DNA of 64,000 nt from contig CBDCQL010000002.1 of NCBI GenBank assembly GCA_965220615.1, forward strand, positions 744,001 to 808,000, written 5' to 3'. This DNA comes from JAGWBD01 sp965220615. Its GTDB lineage: Bacteria > Chloroflexota > Anaerolineae > Aggregatilineales > Phototrophicaceae. Numbering within the stretch: the stretch's first letter is position 1; every line of letters begins with the position of its first letter. The notes below the pieces were generated by a model that was not told where the DNA came from, did not search any database, and saw nothing but the letters and a program-made list of their open reading frames with translations. A program made the translations under genes and the position numbers. Positions 42,976-49,815 of the stretch are shown piece after piece.

Positions 42976-44001
42976 TCAGGGATAGATGCCGGGAAAGGTG
43001 AGGCCGGCCGATTCCTCAAGCCCGACCATGAGATTCATGCACTGTACCGCGCTGCCGGCCGCGCCCTTGCCGAGATTGTCGAGGGCGGCCATAACGACCA
43101 GATGGCGTCCGTCGCTTTCCAACTCGAAGCTGAGATCGCAATAGTTGGTGCCGGCCACCACGCGCGGTTCCGGCACACGATGGAGTCCCGTCTTGCTGCG
43201 CACGAGGCGCAGGAAGGGTTCGTCGTCGCAGGCCGCGCGATACAGGCGCCAGATCTCCCGTTCCTCGCGCTCCTGAAGCAGGTCGCAATGGGCGAGGAGG
43301 TGGACGCCACGCACCATTTCGATGGCCGTGACCGAAAAGTGCAGCGGCAGGCCTTCGCCCAGAATCAGGCGAACTTCCGCCATGTGGCGATGGCCGGCTG
43401 CGCTGTAGGTGCGAACAACGCCGCTGCGCAGCGGATGATGAGAACCCGCTGTCGCCCTGTTGCCGGCCTCTGACGAACCAACCTTGAGTTCGATGGCAGC
43501 CCGTTCAATCCAGCCGGCCCTGACCAGCGGTAGAAGCGCCAGATTGATAGCCGTGGCGTTGCAGCCCACGCCGCTGACGTAAGTGGCGCCCCGCAAACCC
43601 TCGCGCTGATGCTCCGGCAGGCCGTAGACAAATCGCGGCAGCCAGTCCGGCGCGGGATGCGGCTCGCCGTACCATTGTTCCCAGCTGGCGGCGTCATTGA
43701 GGCGAAAGTCTGCAGAGAGGTCTATGATGGCCGGCGCCAGGGAGACATAACGTTCGATTTCACGGGCAGCGGCGCCATGCGGCAGGGCGAGGAAAAGCAG
43801 GTCGCAGGGCTGCAGGGCATCCGGCGCAATGAATTGCAGGCGGCTGTGACCCCGCAGGTTGGGGTGCACGTGGTGCAGGGGACGCCGGGTCTGACTGCGA
43901 CTGCTGACCTGGACCACCTCCACTTCCGGGTGGCAGAGCAGGAGGCGCAACAGTTCGCCGCCGGTAAAGCCACTGCCGCCGACGATGCCAACCCGAATCA
44001 T
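42976..44001 (-). CDS. lysY: [LysW]-aminoadipyl phosphate reductase
   Basis: 341 aa, ArgC-like. The NADP loop is GIVGGSGFTGGELLRLLLCHPEVEV with SSRSQTRRPLHHVHPNLRG. The catalytic Cys lies in YVSGVGCNATAINLALLPL near residue 147, and VGSSEAGNRATAGSHHPLRSG, ALPHGAAAREIERY and NLGKGAAGSAVQCMNLM complete the pattern. It reduces the LysW-bound acyl phosphate to the semialdehyde. ATG overlaps the lysX stop by 4 bases, and lysZ follows after about 10 bases. Confidence 0.93.
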   Translation of the reverse strand: MIRVGIVGGSGFTGGELLRLLLCHPEVEVVQVSSRSQTRRPLHHVHPNLRGHSRLQFIAPDALQPCDLLFLALPHGAAAREIERYVSLAPAIIDLSADFRLNDAASWEQWYGEPHPAPDWLPRFVYGLPEHQREGLRGATYVSGVGCNATAINLALLPLVRAGWIERAAIELKVGSSEAGNRATAGSHHPLRSGVVRTYSAAGHRHMAEVRLILGEGLPLHFSVTAIEMVRGVHLLAHCDLLQEREEREIWRLYRAACDDEPFLRLVRSKTGLHRVPEPRVVAGTNYCDLSFELESDGRHLVVMAALDNLGKGAAGSAVQCMNLMVGLEESAGLTFPGIYP

Positions 44002-44876
44002 GCCGGCACGCTTGCCTGAGCCAGGACGTAGGCCGCCACTTCGGCCGGGATGTCCACACCGGTGGGCGCGCTGCTGTTGCGGAACTCCATCGTGTGGTTG
44101 ATCTCGTTGAGCAGCAGTCCGCCATCCGGAGATTCCAGAATGTCGATGGCCAGCAGCCCCCCGCCAACCGCCGCCGCGGCACGTTGGCACAGGTTGTCAA
44201 GCTCCGGCGTCACGGGGCAGTTACTGGCCACGCCGCCCCGGGCGGTGTTTGTGATCCAGTGCGGGGAAGTGCGGTAAATGGCGCAAACCGTCCTCTCACC
44301 GATGACGAAGGCGCGAATGTCGCGGCCAGGTTTGTCCACCATCTCCTGACTGTAGTACACATGATGGTTGTAGCTGCCGAGCGTCTGACGGTGTTCGATC
44401 AGCGCTTCAGCGGCGTCCGCATCGTTGACGCGTGCCAACAGCCGTCCCCAGGAACCGGTGACAGGCTTAAGCACGGCCGGGTATCCCAGAGACTCGATGG
44501 CCCCGAGGGTCGTTCGGGCCTCGAAACTGAGGAGTGTCCGCGGCTGGGGCAGGCCTGCGTCTGCAAATGCGAGGCTGCAACGCGCCTTGTCCGCACAGAT
44601 CGTCGCCGTGCGATAGCTGTTCAGGGTGCGGACACCCCAGGAATCCAGGACAGCGAGGGCGAACAGGCCCCGGGAAGTACTGACGCAGCGCTCCAGCACC
44701 AGGTCATAGTCCTGCCAGGCCCGACCGACGGACGAAAGTTGTTCCGGCCCCGCGCTCAAATCGAAGAGCAGGTCTCGGTCAGGGAGAACATCAAGGTCCA
44801 CGCCCTGGTCGCGCAAGGCAGTCAACAGCAACTTTTCCTCGGCGCGGACATGGGTGATGAGCACCCCGATATGCAT
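43998..44876 (-). CDS. lysX: 2-aminoadipate--LysW ligase (ATP-grasp)
   Basis: 292 aa. RimK/LysX-type ATP-grasp: short N-domain starting IGVLITHVRAEEKLL, then CADKARCSLAFADAGLPQPRT, the ATP-binding VLKPVTGSWGRLLARV near residue 130, ITNTARGGVASNCP, and the metal site LLAIDILESPDGGLLLNEINHTMEFRNS. It joins the amino group of 2-aminoadipate to the gamma-carboxyl of the LysW C-terminal Glu, protecting it. The homologue ArgX uses glutamate; sequence alone does not exclude dual use. It begins 1 base after the lysW stop. Confidence 0.94.
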   Translation of the reverse strand: MHIGVLITHVRAEEKLLLTALRDQGVDLDVLPDRDLLFDLSAGPEQLSSVGRAWQDYDLVLERCVSTSRGLFALAVLDSWGVRTLNSYRTATICADKARCSLAFADAGLPQPRTLLSFEARTTLGAIESLGYPAVLKPVTGSWGRLLARVNDADAAEALIEHRQTLGSYNHHVYYSQEMVDKPGRDIRAFVIGERTVCAIYRTSPHWITNTARGGVASNCPVTPELDNLCQRAAAAVGGGLLAIDILESPDGGLLLNEINHTMEFRNSSAPTGVDIPAEVAAYVLAQASVPA

Positions 44877-44877
44877 A

Positions 44878-45048
44878 TTATTCGCCCCAGTCCTCTTCGA
44901 CTTCCGGCGCCAGTTCCAGTTGCAGCGGGTCCAGACAGATGATTTCGAGTTCTGAGCCACAGTCGATGCAGGCAATCAGCTCATTCTCCATGACGTCCGC
45001 AGGGATTACCAGGGCAGCGTCACATACGGGACAGACCGTGCCGGGCAT
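44878..45048 (-). CDS. lysW: LysW amino-group carrier protein
   Basis: 56 aa, acidic. Zinc ribbon with CPVC near residue 5 and CIDC near residue 27, ending in the conserved EEDWGE whose terminal Glu side chain carries 2-aminoadipate through the pathway. Start at 45048 is fixed by AAGGAG six bases upstream; longer in-frame readings lack a site. It is the first gene of the operon and sits behind a ~225-base leader holding a candidate attenuator. Confidence 0.95.
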   Translation of the reverse strand: MPGTVCPVCDAALVIPADVMENELIACIDCGSELEIICLDPLQLELAPEVEEDWGE

Positions 45049-45103
45049 GTGTATCTCCTTCATCCAGGTTGCCGGCGTTGAGACCAAACGTCAAAGGGAC
45101 AAC

Positions 45104-45133
45104 AAAAAACCTGCTCCGCTGTTTCGGGCAGGT
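45104..45133 (-). terminator. Intrinsic terminator within the lysW leader (attenuator)
   Basis: Stem ACCTGC (45128-45133) with GCAGGT (45109-45114), 13-base loop, followed on the transcribed strand by six T residues (45104-45109, the first shared with the stem). It lies 55 bases before lysW, so it is inside the operon's own leader rather than at the end of the upstream kinase gene. Confidence 0.75.
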
Positions 45134-45174
45134 CTGCTCGTTCCACGAGCCATGGCAAAGCACCCGAAACAGGA

Positions 45175-45219
45175 TCAGGACGCGGGCTTCTTCGCCTTGG
45201 CACCGTCGAAACTTACCAT
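45175..45219 (-). CDS. Lysine-containing leader peptide of the lysW operon
   Basis: 14 codons: MVSFDGAKAKKPAS then TGA. Lys is encoded at positions 8, 10 and 11 (all AAG), a strong excess for a genome whose proteins here are poor in Lys. AGGTG lies just before the ATG, closer than ideal. The stop is two bases before the antiterminator arm (45163-45172). A ribosome stalled at the last Lys codon would therefore leave that arm free, and one at the stop codon would cover it. Expected role: sense charged tRNA-Lys, not act as a product. Confidence 0.65.
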   Translation of the reverse strand: MVSFDGAKAKKPAS

Positions 45220-45280
45220 GTCACCTGGCTCTCACGCTTGCTACCGCAGCAGCGTAAACCCTGGAGCCCGCCCACGCCAT

Positions 45281-45309
45281 AGAATATATGCACAGATGCA
45301 TTTATGCAA
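45281..45309 (-). promoter_or_regulatory. Promoter of the lysW operon
   Basis: Minus strand: TTGCAT (45304-45309), 17-base spacer, TATTCT (45281-45286). Matches are about 3/6 and 4/6, with correct spacing. It lies in the short gap directly after the fructosamine kinase stop codon (45315), so the lysine genes have their own start about 55 bases before the leader peptide. Confidence 0.5.
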
Positions 45310-45314
45310 TCTGG

Positions 45315-46193
45315 CTAGTAGCCGAATCGATCAAGAGTTCGCGCCACCTCCGCCGGGTAATGGCGGCCGAAGACCCGGGCGTGCACCAACAGGGGATAAA
45401 GGTTGTAGATGTGCCGCCGCTCCTCGAAGAAGCCGGGAGCAATTGGTCGCAACTCCTGGTAACTGCGAAAGAATGAATCGCCAAAGGTGCGGCCCCGCGA
45501 GCCAAACAGGGTGGTGTAAGCCAGCTCGATCTCTTCGTGAGCATAGTAAATCGCGGGATCAAGAAAGGCGGAGATGCGACCTTCGCTGGCCAACAGATTG
45601 GTCGCCCAGACGTCGCCATGGACGAGTGCGGGTTGCTGCGCTTCGTCAAGCCAACGTTCCAGATGGCCGGCAAGGGTCTCAATGCGTATACACAGGCACG
45701 CGGCAATTGCCTTTTCCTTCAGCGCCTCATGCGCCATGTAGAGCAGGCGCTGCTCACGAAAGAAATCGATCCAGGACGGGGAAGGCGGATTGGGCTGGTG
45801 TAGCGGGCCGATAAGCGTGTCCTGACTGTGGCCGTAATGCGTCCAGGCCACGCCGTGCAGGGCGGCCAGCAATTCGCCCGCATGTTCCTGGGCCGGATCG
45901 TCCAGCTCGCTGCTGCCCTCAACGAAGCCAAGCACCAGCAGGTCGGGTTCGCTATGTATCAGGGGCGGCAGGGGCAGGTCACTGACCTGCGCCAGATGGC
46001 GGAGCATGTCCCCTTCGATATCCAGACGGCTGTCGGCGTCGCCGGCCTTGACCACCACGTCCTGTCCCTCTGCGAGGGTCACCCTGTAGACGGCGGCGAT
46101 CATGCCCCCGGTCAAAGGTACGATTTCCTGCGGCTGAAACCCGGGCAACTGCGACAAACGCGCGGCGACGTCGCGGGATGTCGGAACTTGCAT
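45315..46193 (-). CDS. Fructosamine kinase-family protein
   Basis: 292 aa, aminoglycoside-kinase-like fold. VPLTGGMIAAVYRVTLAEGQDVVVKAG carries the ATP-binding Lys, LVHGDVWATNLLASEGRISAFLDPAIYYAHEEIELAYTTLFG (near residues 190-230) has the catalytic Asp and metal site, and EGDMLRHLAQ the paired Glu. This is the FN3K/YniA signature; such kinases phosphorylate Amadori products (fructosamines) on amino acids or protein Lys, leading to deglycation. It starts 4 bases after dppC, so it belongs to the peptide-importer transcript. Confidence 0.9.
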   Translation of the reverse strand: MQVPTSRDVAARLSQLPGFQPQEIVPLTGGMIAAVYRVTLAEGQDVVVKAGDADSRLDIEGDMLRHLAQVSDLPLPPLIHSEPDLLVLGFVEGSSELDDPAQEHAGELLAALHGVAWTHYGHSQDTLIGPLHQPNPPSPSWIDFFREQRLLYMAHEALKEKAIAACLCIRIETLAGHLERWLDEAQQPALVHGDVWATNLLASEGRISAFLDPAIYYAHEEIELAYTTLFGSRGRTFGDSFFRSYQELRPIAPGFFEERRHIYNLYPLLVHARVFGRHYPAEVARTLDRFGY

Positions 46194-46197
46194 GGGG

Positions 46198-47085
46198 CTA
46201 GTCCCGGCGCAAACGGGGGTCGAAAATGTCGCGAATGCCGTCGCCGATGAAATTGAAGGCCATGACCAGGCTCGCGATGGCCATACCGGGAAAGAGCCAC
46301 ATCCACCATTGACTGAAATTGTCCAGGCCGGCGTTGACCATGCTGCCCCATTCGGGAGAAGTGGGTGGAGGACCCAGCCCGAGAAAACTCAATCCGGCGA
46401 AGGTCAGGATGGCGTTGCCGATGTCCAGGGTCATGAGCACGATTGCCGGGGCGATGGCGTTGGGCAGGATGGTGCGAAACAGGATCCAGGGGCCGGTGGC
46501 TCCGGCGCAATGGGCGGCGTCGACGTATTCGTTGTGCTTGATTTCCAGCACTATGCCACGGATCAGCCTGGCGTAGCTGGGCCACCACACGATGACCAGC
46601 GCGATGATGGCGTTGCGAATGTCGCGGCCCAGGGCAGCCGTGATGGCCATGGCCAGAATGATGGTGGGGAAGGCCATGAACAACTCGGTAATGCGCATGA
46701 GGAGTTCATCCCAGAGGCCGCCCAGCCAGCCGGCAAGGGAGCCCATAAGAACACCGATGATGCTGCCAAATATGATCACTGCAATGCCCGCAGGAATTGT
46801 GATGCGCGCGCCGTAGAGTACGCGGGTCTGAATGTCTCGTCCCAGGGCATCGGCGCCCCAGATGTGTCCGTTCTCGCCTGGCTCGTCGAGGCGCTGGGAG
46901 ACGTCCTGGGCCAGGGGATCATGGGTGGCGAGGCCGGGGGCCAGCAGCGCAACCAGAATCCAGCCGGTCACGACCAGGATGCCCACCAGCACCAGGGGAT
47001 GGTTGCGCAGGTGATAGCGCAAAAGCGCGACGCGCTCAGGCGACGCGGATGCGCGGATCGAGGAAGTAGTAGAGGACATCGACAC
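46198..47085 (-). CDS. Dipeptide/oligopeptide-type ABC transporter permease (DppC-like)
   Basis: 295 aa, GTG at 47085 or ATG at 47079. An N-terminal soluble stretch leads to PLVLVGILVVTGWILVALLAPGLATHDPLAQD, the usual DppC entry; HIWGADALGRDIQTRVLYGARI is the OppC signature. The EAA loop is YVDAAHCAGATGPWILFRTILPNAI. Six membrane helices expected. Its 5' end overlaps dppB by 50 bases, a long overlap that implies coupling. Pairs with the next permease to form the channel. Confidence 0.9.
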   Translation of the reverse strand: MSMSSTTSSIRASASPERVALLRYHLRNHPLVLVGILVVTGWILVALLAPGLATHDPLAQDVSQRLDEPGENGHIWGADALGRDIQTRVLYGARITIPAGIAVIIFGSIIGVLMGSLAGWLGGLWDELLMRITELFMAFPTIILAMAITAALGRDIRNAIIALVIVWWPSYARLIRGIVLEIKHNEYVDAAHCAGATGPWILFRTILPNAIAPAIVLMTLDIGNAILTFAGLSFLGLGPPPTSPEWGSMVNAGLDNFSQWWMWLFPGMAIASLVMAFNFIGDGIRDIFDPRLRRD

Positions 47086-48055
47086 TAAAATTCACCATCA
47101 CGTAAATGGAGGCGATCAGGATGCTGATCCCCATGATTGCCGGGAAATCCTGGGTCGTCGCAGCGCGAAAGGCATAGCGCCCGATTCCAGGCCAGGCGAA
47201 GATTGACTCGATCAACACGGCCCCGGTCATCAGATTGGCCGTGGACAGGCCGATTACGGTGACGATCGGGATCATGGCGTTAGACAGGGCATGGCGGATC
47301 ACGACGCGCCGTTCCCGCAATCCGTGTGAACGGGCCGTGCGAATATAGTCCATGCCCAGGACCTCCAGCATGGAAGAGCGCGTGATCCGCGCGATGATCC
47401 CGGCGACGTAACTTCCCAGCACGAAGGCGGGGAGGATGATGTGCGAAAAGGCGTTGGCAAACTTGTCCCACTGACCGGCAATCGCGGCATCAACCATGAA
47501 GAGGCCGGTTACCGCCGGTGGGTCCCGAATGATGAAGTCCAGCCTGCCGGGCCCCGCCACCAGTCCCCATTGAACGTGCAGGAGGTTCAGACCAATCAAC
47601 GCCAGCACGAAGATGGGAAAACTGACGCCAACCACGACATAGCTGCGCGTGAGGTAATCGGCGATGCTGTTGCGCCAAACTGCCGAAACGATTCCCGTGC
47701 CTATTCCCAGGGCCATGCCGATCAGAATGGCGAAGCTGGCCAGTTCGATAGTGGCGGGCAGAAACTGGCGGATGTCTTCCAGAACCGGCTTGCTGGTCTT
47801 GATCGAGACCCCCAGGTCACCTCGCAGGAGGTTGCCGAGATAGGTCAGGTATTGTTCGTGCGGCGGCTTGTCGAGCCCCCACTTGGCGCGAAAGGCGGCG
47901 ATCATTTCCTCGTTGTCTAGGGCGTTCTGTGGCAGATTGGCAACGATTGGGTCGGAAGGGACGGCGTTGGCGATGATGAATGAAAAAAGCGAAATGCCGA
48001 TCAGGAGCGGAACAGTCAGCAACAGGCGGCGCAGAATGAAGACCTGAAGCGGCAT
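47036..48055 (-). CDS. Dipeptide/oligopeptide-type ABC transporter permease (DppB-like)
   Basis: 339 aa. FILRRLLLTVPLLIGISLFSFII is the conserved first helix of DppB/OppB, LGNLLRGDLGVSIKTSKPVLEDI the following periplasmic loop, and YIRTARSHGLRERRVVIRHALSNAMIPIV the EAA loop that contacts the ATPase. Ends with VLYYFLDPRIRVA as usual. The partner SBP gene lies 73 bases upstream, with a hairpin between. No ATPase gene occurs in the window. Confidence 0.9.
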   Translation of the reverse strand: MPLQVFILRRLLLTVPLLIGISLFSFIIANAVPSDPIVANLPQNALDNEEMIAAFRAKWGLDKPPHEQYLTYLGNLLRGDLGVSIKTSKPVLEDIRQFLPATIELASFAILIGMALGIGTGIVSAVWRNSIADYLTRSYVVVGVSFPIFVLALIGLNLLHVQWGLVAGPGRLDFIIRDPPAVTGLFMVDAAIAGQWDKFANAFSHIILPAFVLGSYVAGIIARITRSSMLEVLGMDYIRTARSHGLRERRVVIRHALSNAMIPIVTVIGLSTANLMTGAVLIESIFAWPGIGRYAFRAATTQDFPAIMGISILIASIYVMVNFSVDVLYYFLDPRIRVA

Positions 48056-48081
48056 GTTATCCCCTGGTGCTGATAAGGAAT

Positions 48082-48108
48082 GATGGCGGAGCCGGAGGCC
48101 CCGCCATC
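48082..48108 (-). other. Intercistronic hairpin between SBP and dppB-like genes
   Basis: Transcribed strand: GATGGCGG and CCGCCATC form a perfect 8-bp stem with an 11-base loop, 20 bases after the SBP stop. There is no U-run, so it is more likely a 3'-end stabiliser or partial terminator that raises SBP levels over permease. Confidence 0.6.
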
Positions 48109-48128
48109 GGTGGTTGCGGCGAGAAGAC

Positions 48129-49709
48129 TTACATCTCGTCGCGGCTGATAATGGCGACGTCCATCACCCATTGCGGGTGCCAGTTGTAGCCAACGATGTC
48201 ACTGCGGAGCGCAGTCTGCGTAGCCGGGTACAGGAAGGGCGCGAAGTTTCCGCTCTCCTGCAGCCAGACCTGGATCTGCTCGAAGAGGTCGGCGCGACGC
48301 ATGGGGTCGGATTCCTTACTCACAGCGTCACGCAGTTCCAGAATCTCTGCCGATGCCCTCTCCTCGGTGAAACGAAGACGCTCGGTCGCTACCTTGCCAC
48401 CAGGCACGAAGGCCAGGACGTCGACGGGGTCGTTGATGTCCGGCCCCCAGATCCAGTAACCGAAGCCCGCCTCGCCGTTGCGGTATTCCTCAAGGGCGAT
48501 GCCCAGTTCGCCCGGCACAAGTTCAACGGTAATGCCGACCTCGGCCAGGTCCGCCTGGATCTTCTGGGCGTTGATGTTCATGTCGATGCCGAAGGCGTTC
48601 CAGTCCGGATACTTGAGTTGGATGTCAAAGCCATCCGGATAGCCGGCCTCGGCCAGCAGGGCCATCGAGCGATCAAGATCGCGGCTCAGGGCGCGGTCTT
48701 GCTGGAAGGCGCCCGCAAGGAAGATGTTCATGGAGGACCCGGGTGTGGTGCTGCCAGGCCAGAGCTCAAGGTAACCCTCGTAGTCCAGCGCAAGACGGAC
48801 CGCCAGCCAAACGCTGGGGTTGGACATCGGACCGCCAACCTCGGGATCGGCATTCATGATCAGGAAGTGTTGCCACTGCCCAGGGCCGCGCCAGACGGCG
48901 ACGTCCATGTTGCCCTCAAGGTCTGCCACCTGGTCGGGAGACAGGTCCGTGGCGATGTCGATCTGACCGGATTCCAGGGCGGCCTTCTGCGTGGCAGCTT
49001 CCGGAATGTTGACGATCAGAATGCGGTCAAAGTAGGGCGCATCGCCAACGAAGTGGGGGTTACGGACCAGCACAGTCTCGTCCTGCAGCGCCCAACTTTC
49101 CAACTGGTAGGGGCCGGTGCCGGCCGAATTCTGGTTGAGGTACTCGGCAGCGCCGTCTGTCTCGGCGGCGTCCATGCCATCCGTACCACCGTTGGCGCGC
49201 ACCACGTCAGCATTAGTGATTGAAAAGGCCGTGTTGGCCAGTTCGGTGATGAAGGACGGGCGGGCCTCCGGCAGGGTGATGGTCACCGTGCCGTCCTCGT
49301 TGGCGGCGATGGAATCGATCCCATCGGCCAGGAAGGAGGGATTGCCGTTTACGTACTTCAGCCGCTGGAGCGAAAAGACCACGTCGTCGGCCGTGACACC
49401 GTCGCCATTGTTGAAGCGCGGCGCTTCGTCCAAGGTGAAGGTGTACTGCAGGCCGTCATCCGAAATCGCCCAGGATGAAGCCAGCGAAGGCAGAATCTGG
49501 CTGGCGTCCTCATCCGGGAAGGTCACGAGCGTGTCGTAGGTGGCCCGGCGTACCATGCTGGTGGTGCCTGTAAAGCCATTGGCCGGGTCATAGAAGTCAG
49601 TCTGCTCGGCGTGGCCGATGACCAGTACCCTTTCATCCTGGGCGGCAGCGCCGAAACCGGCCAGAAGCACGACTGCCACTGCGAGTACGAACATTACTGA
49701 TTTACGCAT
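48129..49709 (-). CDS. Peptide-type ABC transporter solute-binding protein (family 5)
   Basis: 526 aa from ATG at 49709, with AGGAG nine bases upstream. Sec signal MRKSVMFVLAVAVVLLAGFGAAAQ. The family-5 pattern includes YDTLVTFPDEDASQILPSLASSWAISDDGLQYTFTLDE, FNNGDGVTADDVVFSLQRLKYVNG and RNPHFVGDAPYFDRILIVNIPEAATQKAALESGQIDIA. No lipobox Cys is seen, so it may be held by its uncleaved signal or be released. Ligand (peptide, glycated peptide, sugar or nickel) is unknown; the co-transcribed fructosamine kinase hints at glycated amines. Confidence 0.9.
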   Translation of the reverse strand: MRKSVMFVLAVAVVLLAGFGAAAQDERVLVIGHAEQTDFYDPANGFTGTTSMVRRATYDTLVTFPDEDASQILPSLASSWAISDDGLQYTFTLDEAPRFNNGDGVTADDVVFSLQRLKYVNGNPSFLADGIDSIAANEDGTVTITLPEARPSFITELANTAFSITNADVVRANGGTDGMDAAETDGAAEYLNQNSAGTGPYQLESWALQDETVLVRNPHFVGDAPYFDRILIVNIPEAATQKAALESGQIDIATDLSPDQVADLEGNMDVAVWRGPGQWQHFLIMNADPEVGGPMSNPSVWLAVRLALDYEGYLELWPGSTTPGSSMNIFLAGAFQQDRALSRDLDRSMALLAEAGYPDGFDIQLKYPDWNAFGIDMNINAQKIQADLAEVGITVELVPGELGIALEEYRNGEAGFGYWIWGPDINDPVDVLAFVPGGKVATERLRFTEERASAEILELRDAVSKESDPMRRADLFEQIQVWLQESGNFAPFLYPATQTALRSDIVGYNWHPQWVMDVAIISRDEM

Positions 49710-49754
49710 GTATCTGTTCTCCTGCAATTTGCCCTTTTGTCGGTTGCCTGCCAG

Positions 49755-49783
49755 AGTATAGCCATAGGAGAATTGTGCGTCAA
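49755..49783 (-). promoter_or_regulatory. Promoter of the SBP-dppBC-fructosamine kinase operon
   Basis: Minus strand: TTGACG (49778-49783), 17-base spacer, TATACT (49755-49760); each hexamer matches 5/6. It is one of the best sigma-70-like promoters in the window and lies in the 106-base gap shared with the divergent M24 peptidase gene. Confidence 0.7.
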
Positions 49784-49815
49784 ACAGGCGGCCGATGCGC
49801 TGTCGGGAGGTTGAA

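Larger units (their letters stand above)
45049..45274 (-). promoter_or_regulatory. 5' leader of lysW operon: candidate ribosome-mediated lysine attenuator
   Basis: Read on the minus strand, in order: a 5' stem (GGCUC...GAGCC enclosing ACGCU...AGCGU), a 14-codon peptide with three Lys codons, then competing helices. Segment 1 (45190-45201, over the Lys codons) pairs 11/12 with segment 2 (45149-45160). CUGUUUCGGG (45163-45172) pairs perfectly with CCCGAAACAG (45119-45128), capped by a GCUCG/CGAGC hairpin (45136-45150), as antiterminator. ACCUGC/GCAGGU plus U-run (45104-45133) is the terminator. Antiterminator and terminator are sterically exclusive, as in trp and his leaders. Predicted by eye; no folding energies computed. 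Confidence 0.75.

Noticed and set aside
45049..45274. Known lysine riboswitch, cobalamin riboswitch or T-box in the lysW leader
   Set aside because: I could not align the conserved cores of the lysine or cobalamin aptamers or the T-box UGGNACC antiterminator. A UGGAA loop occurs at 45141-45145 but without the rest of the T-box, whereas the Lys-rich frame explains the layout.
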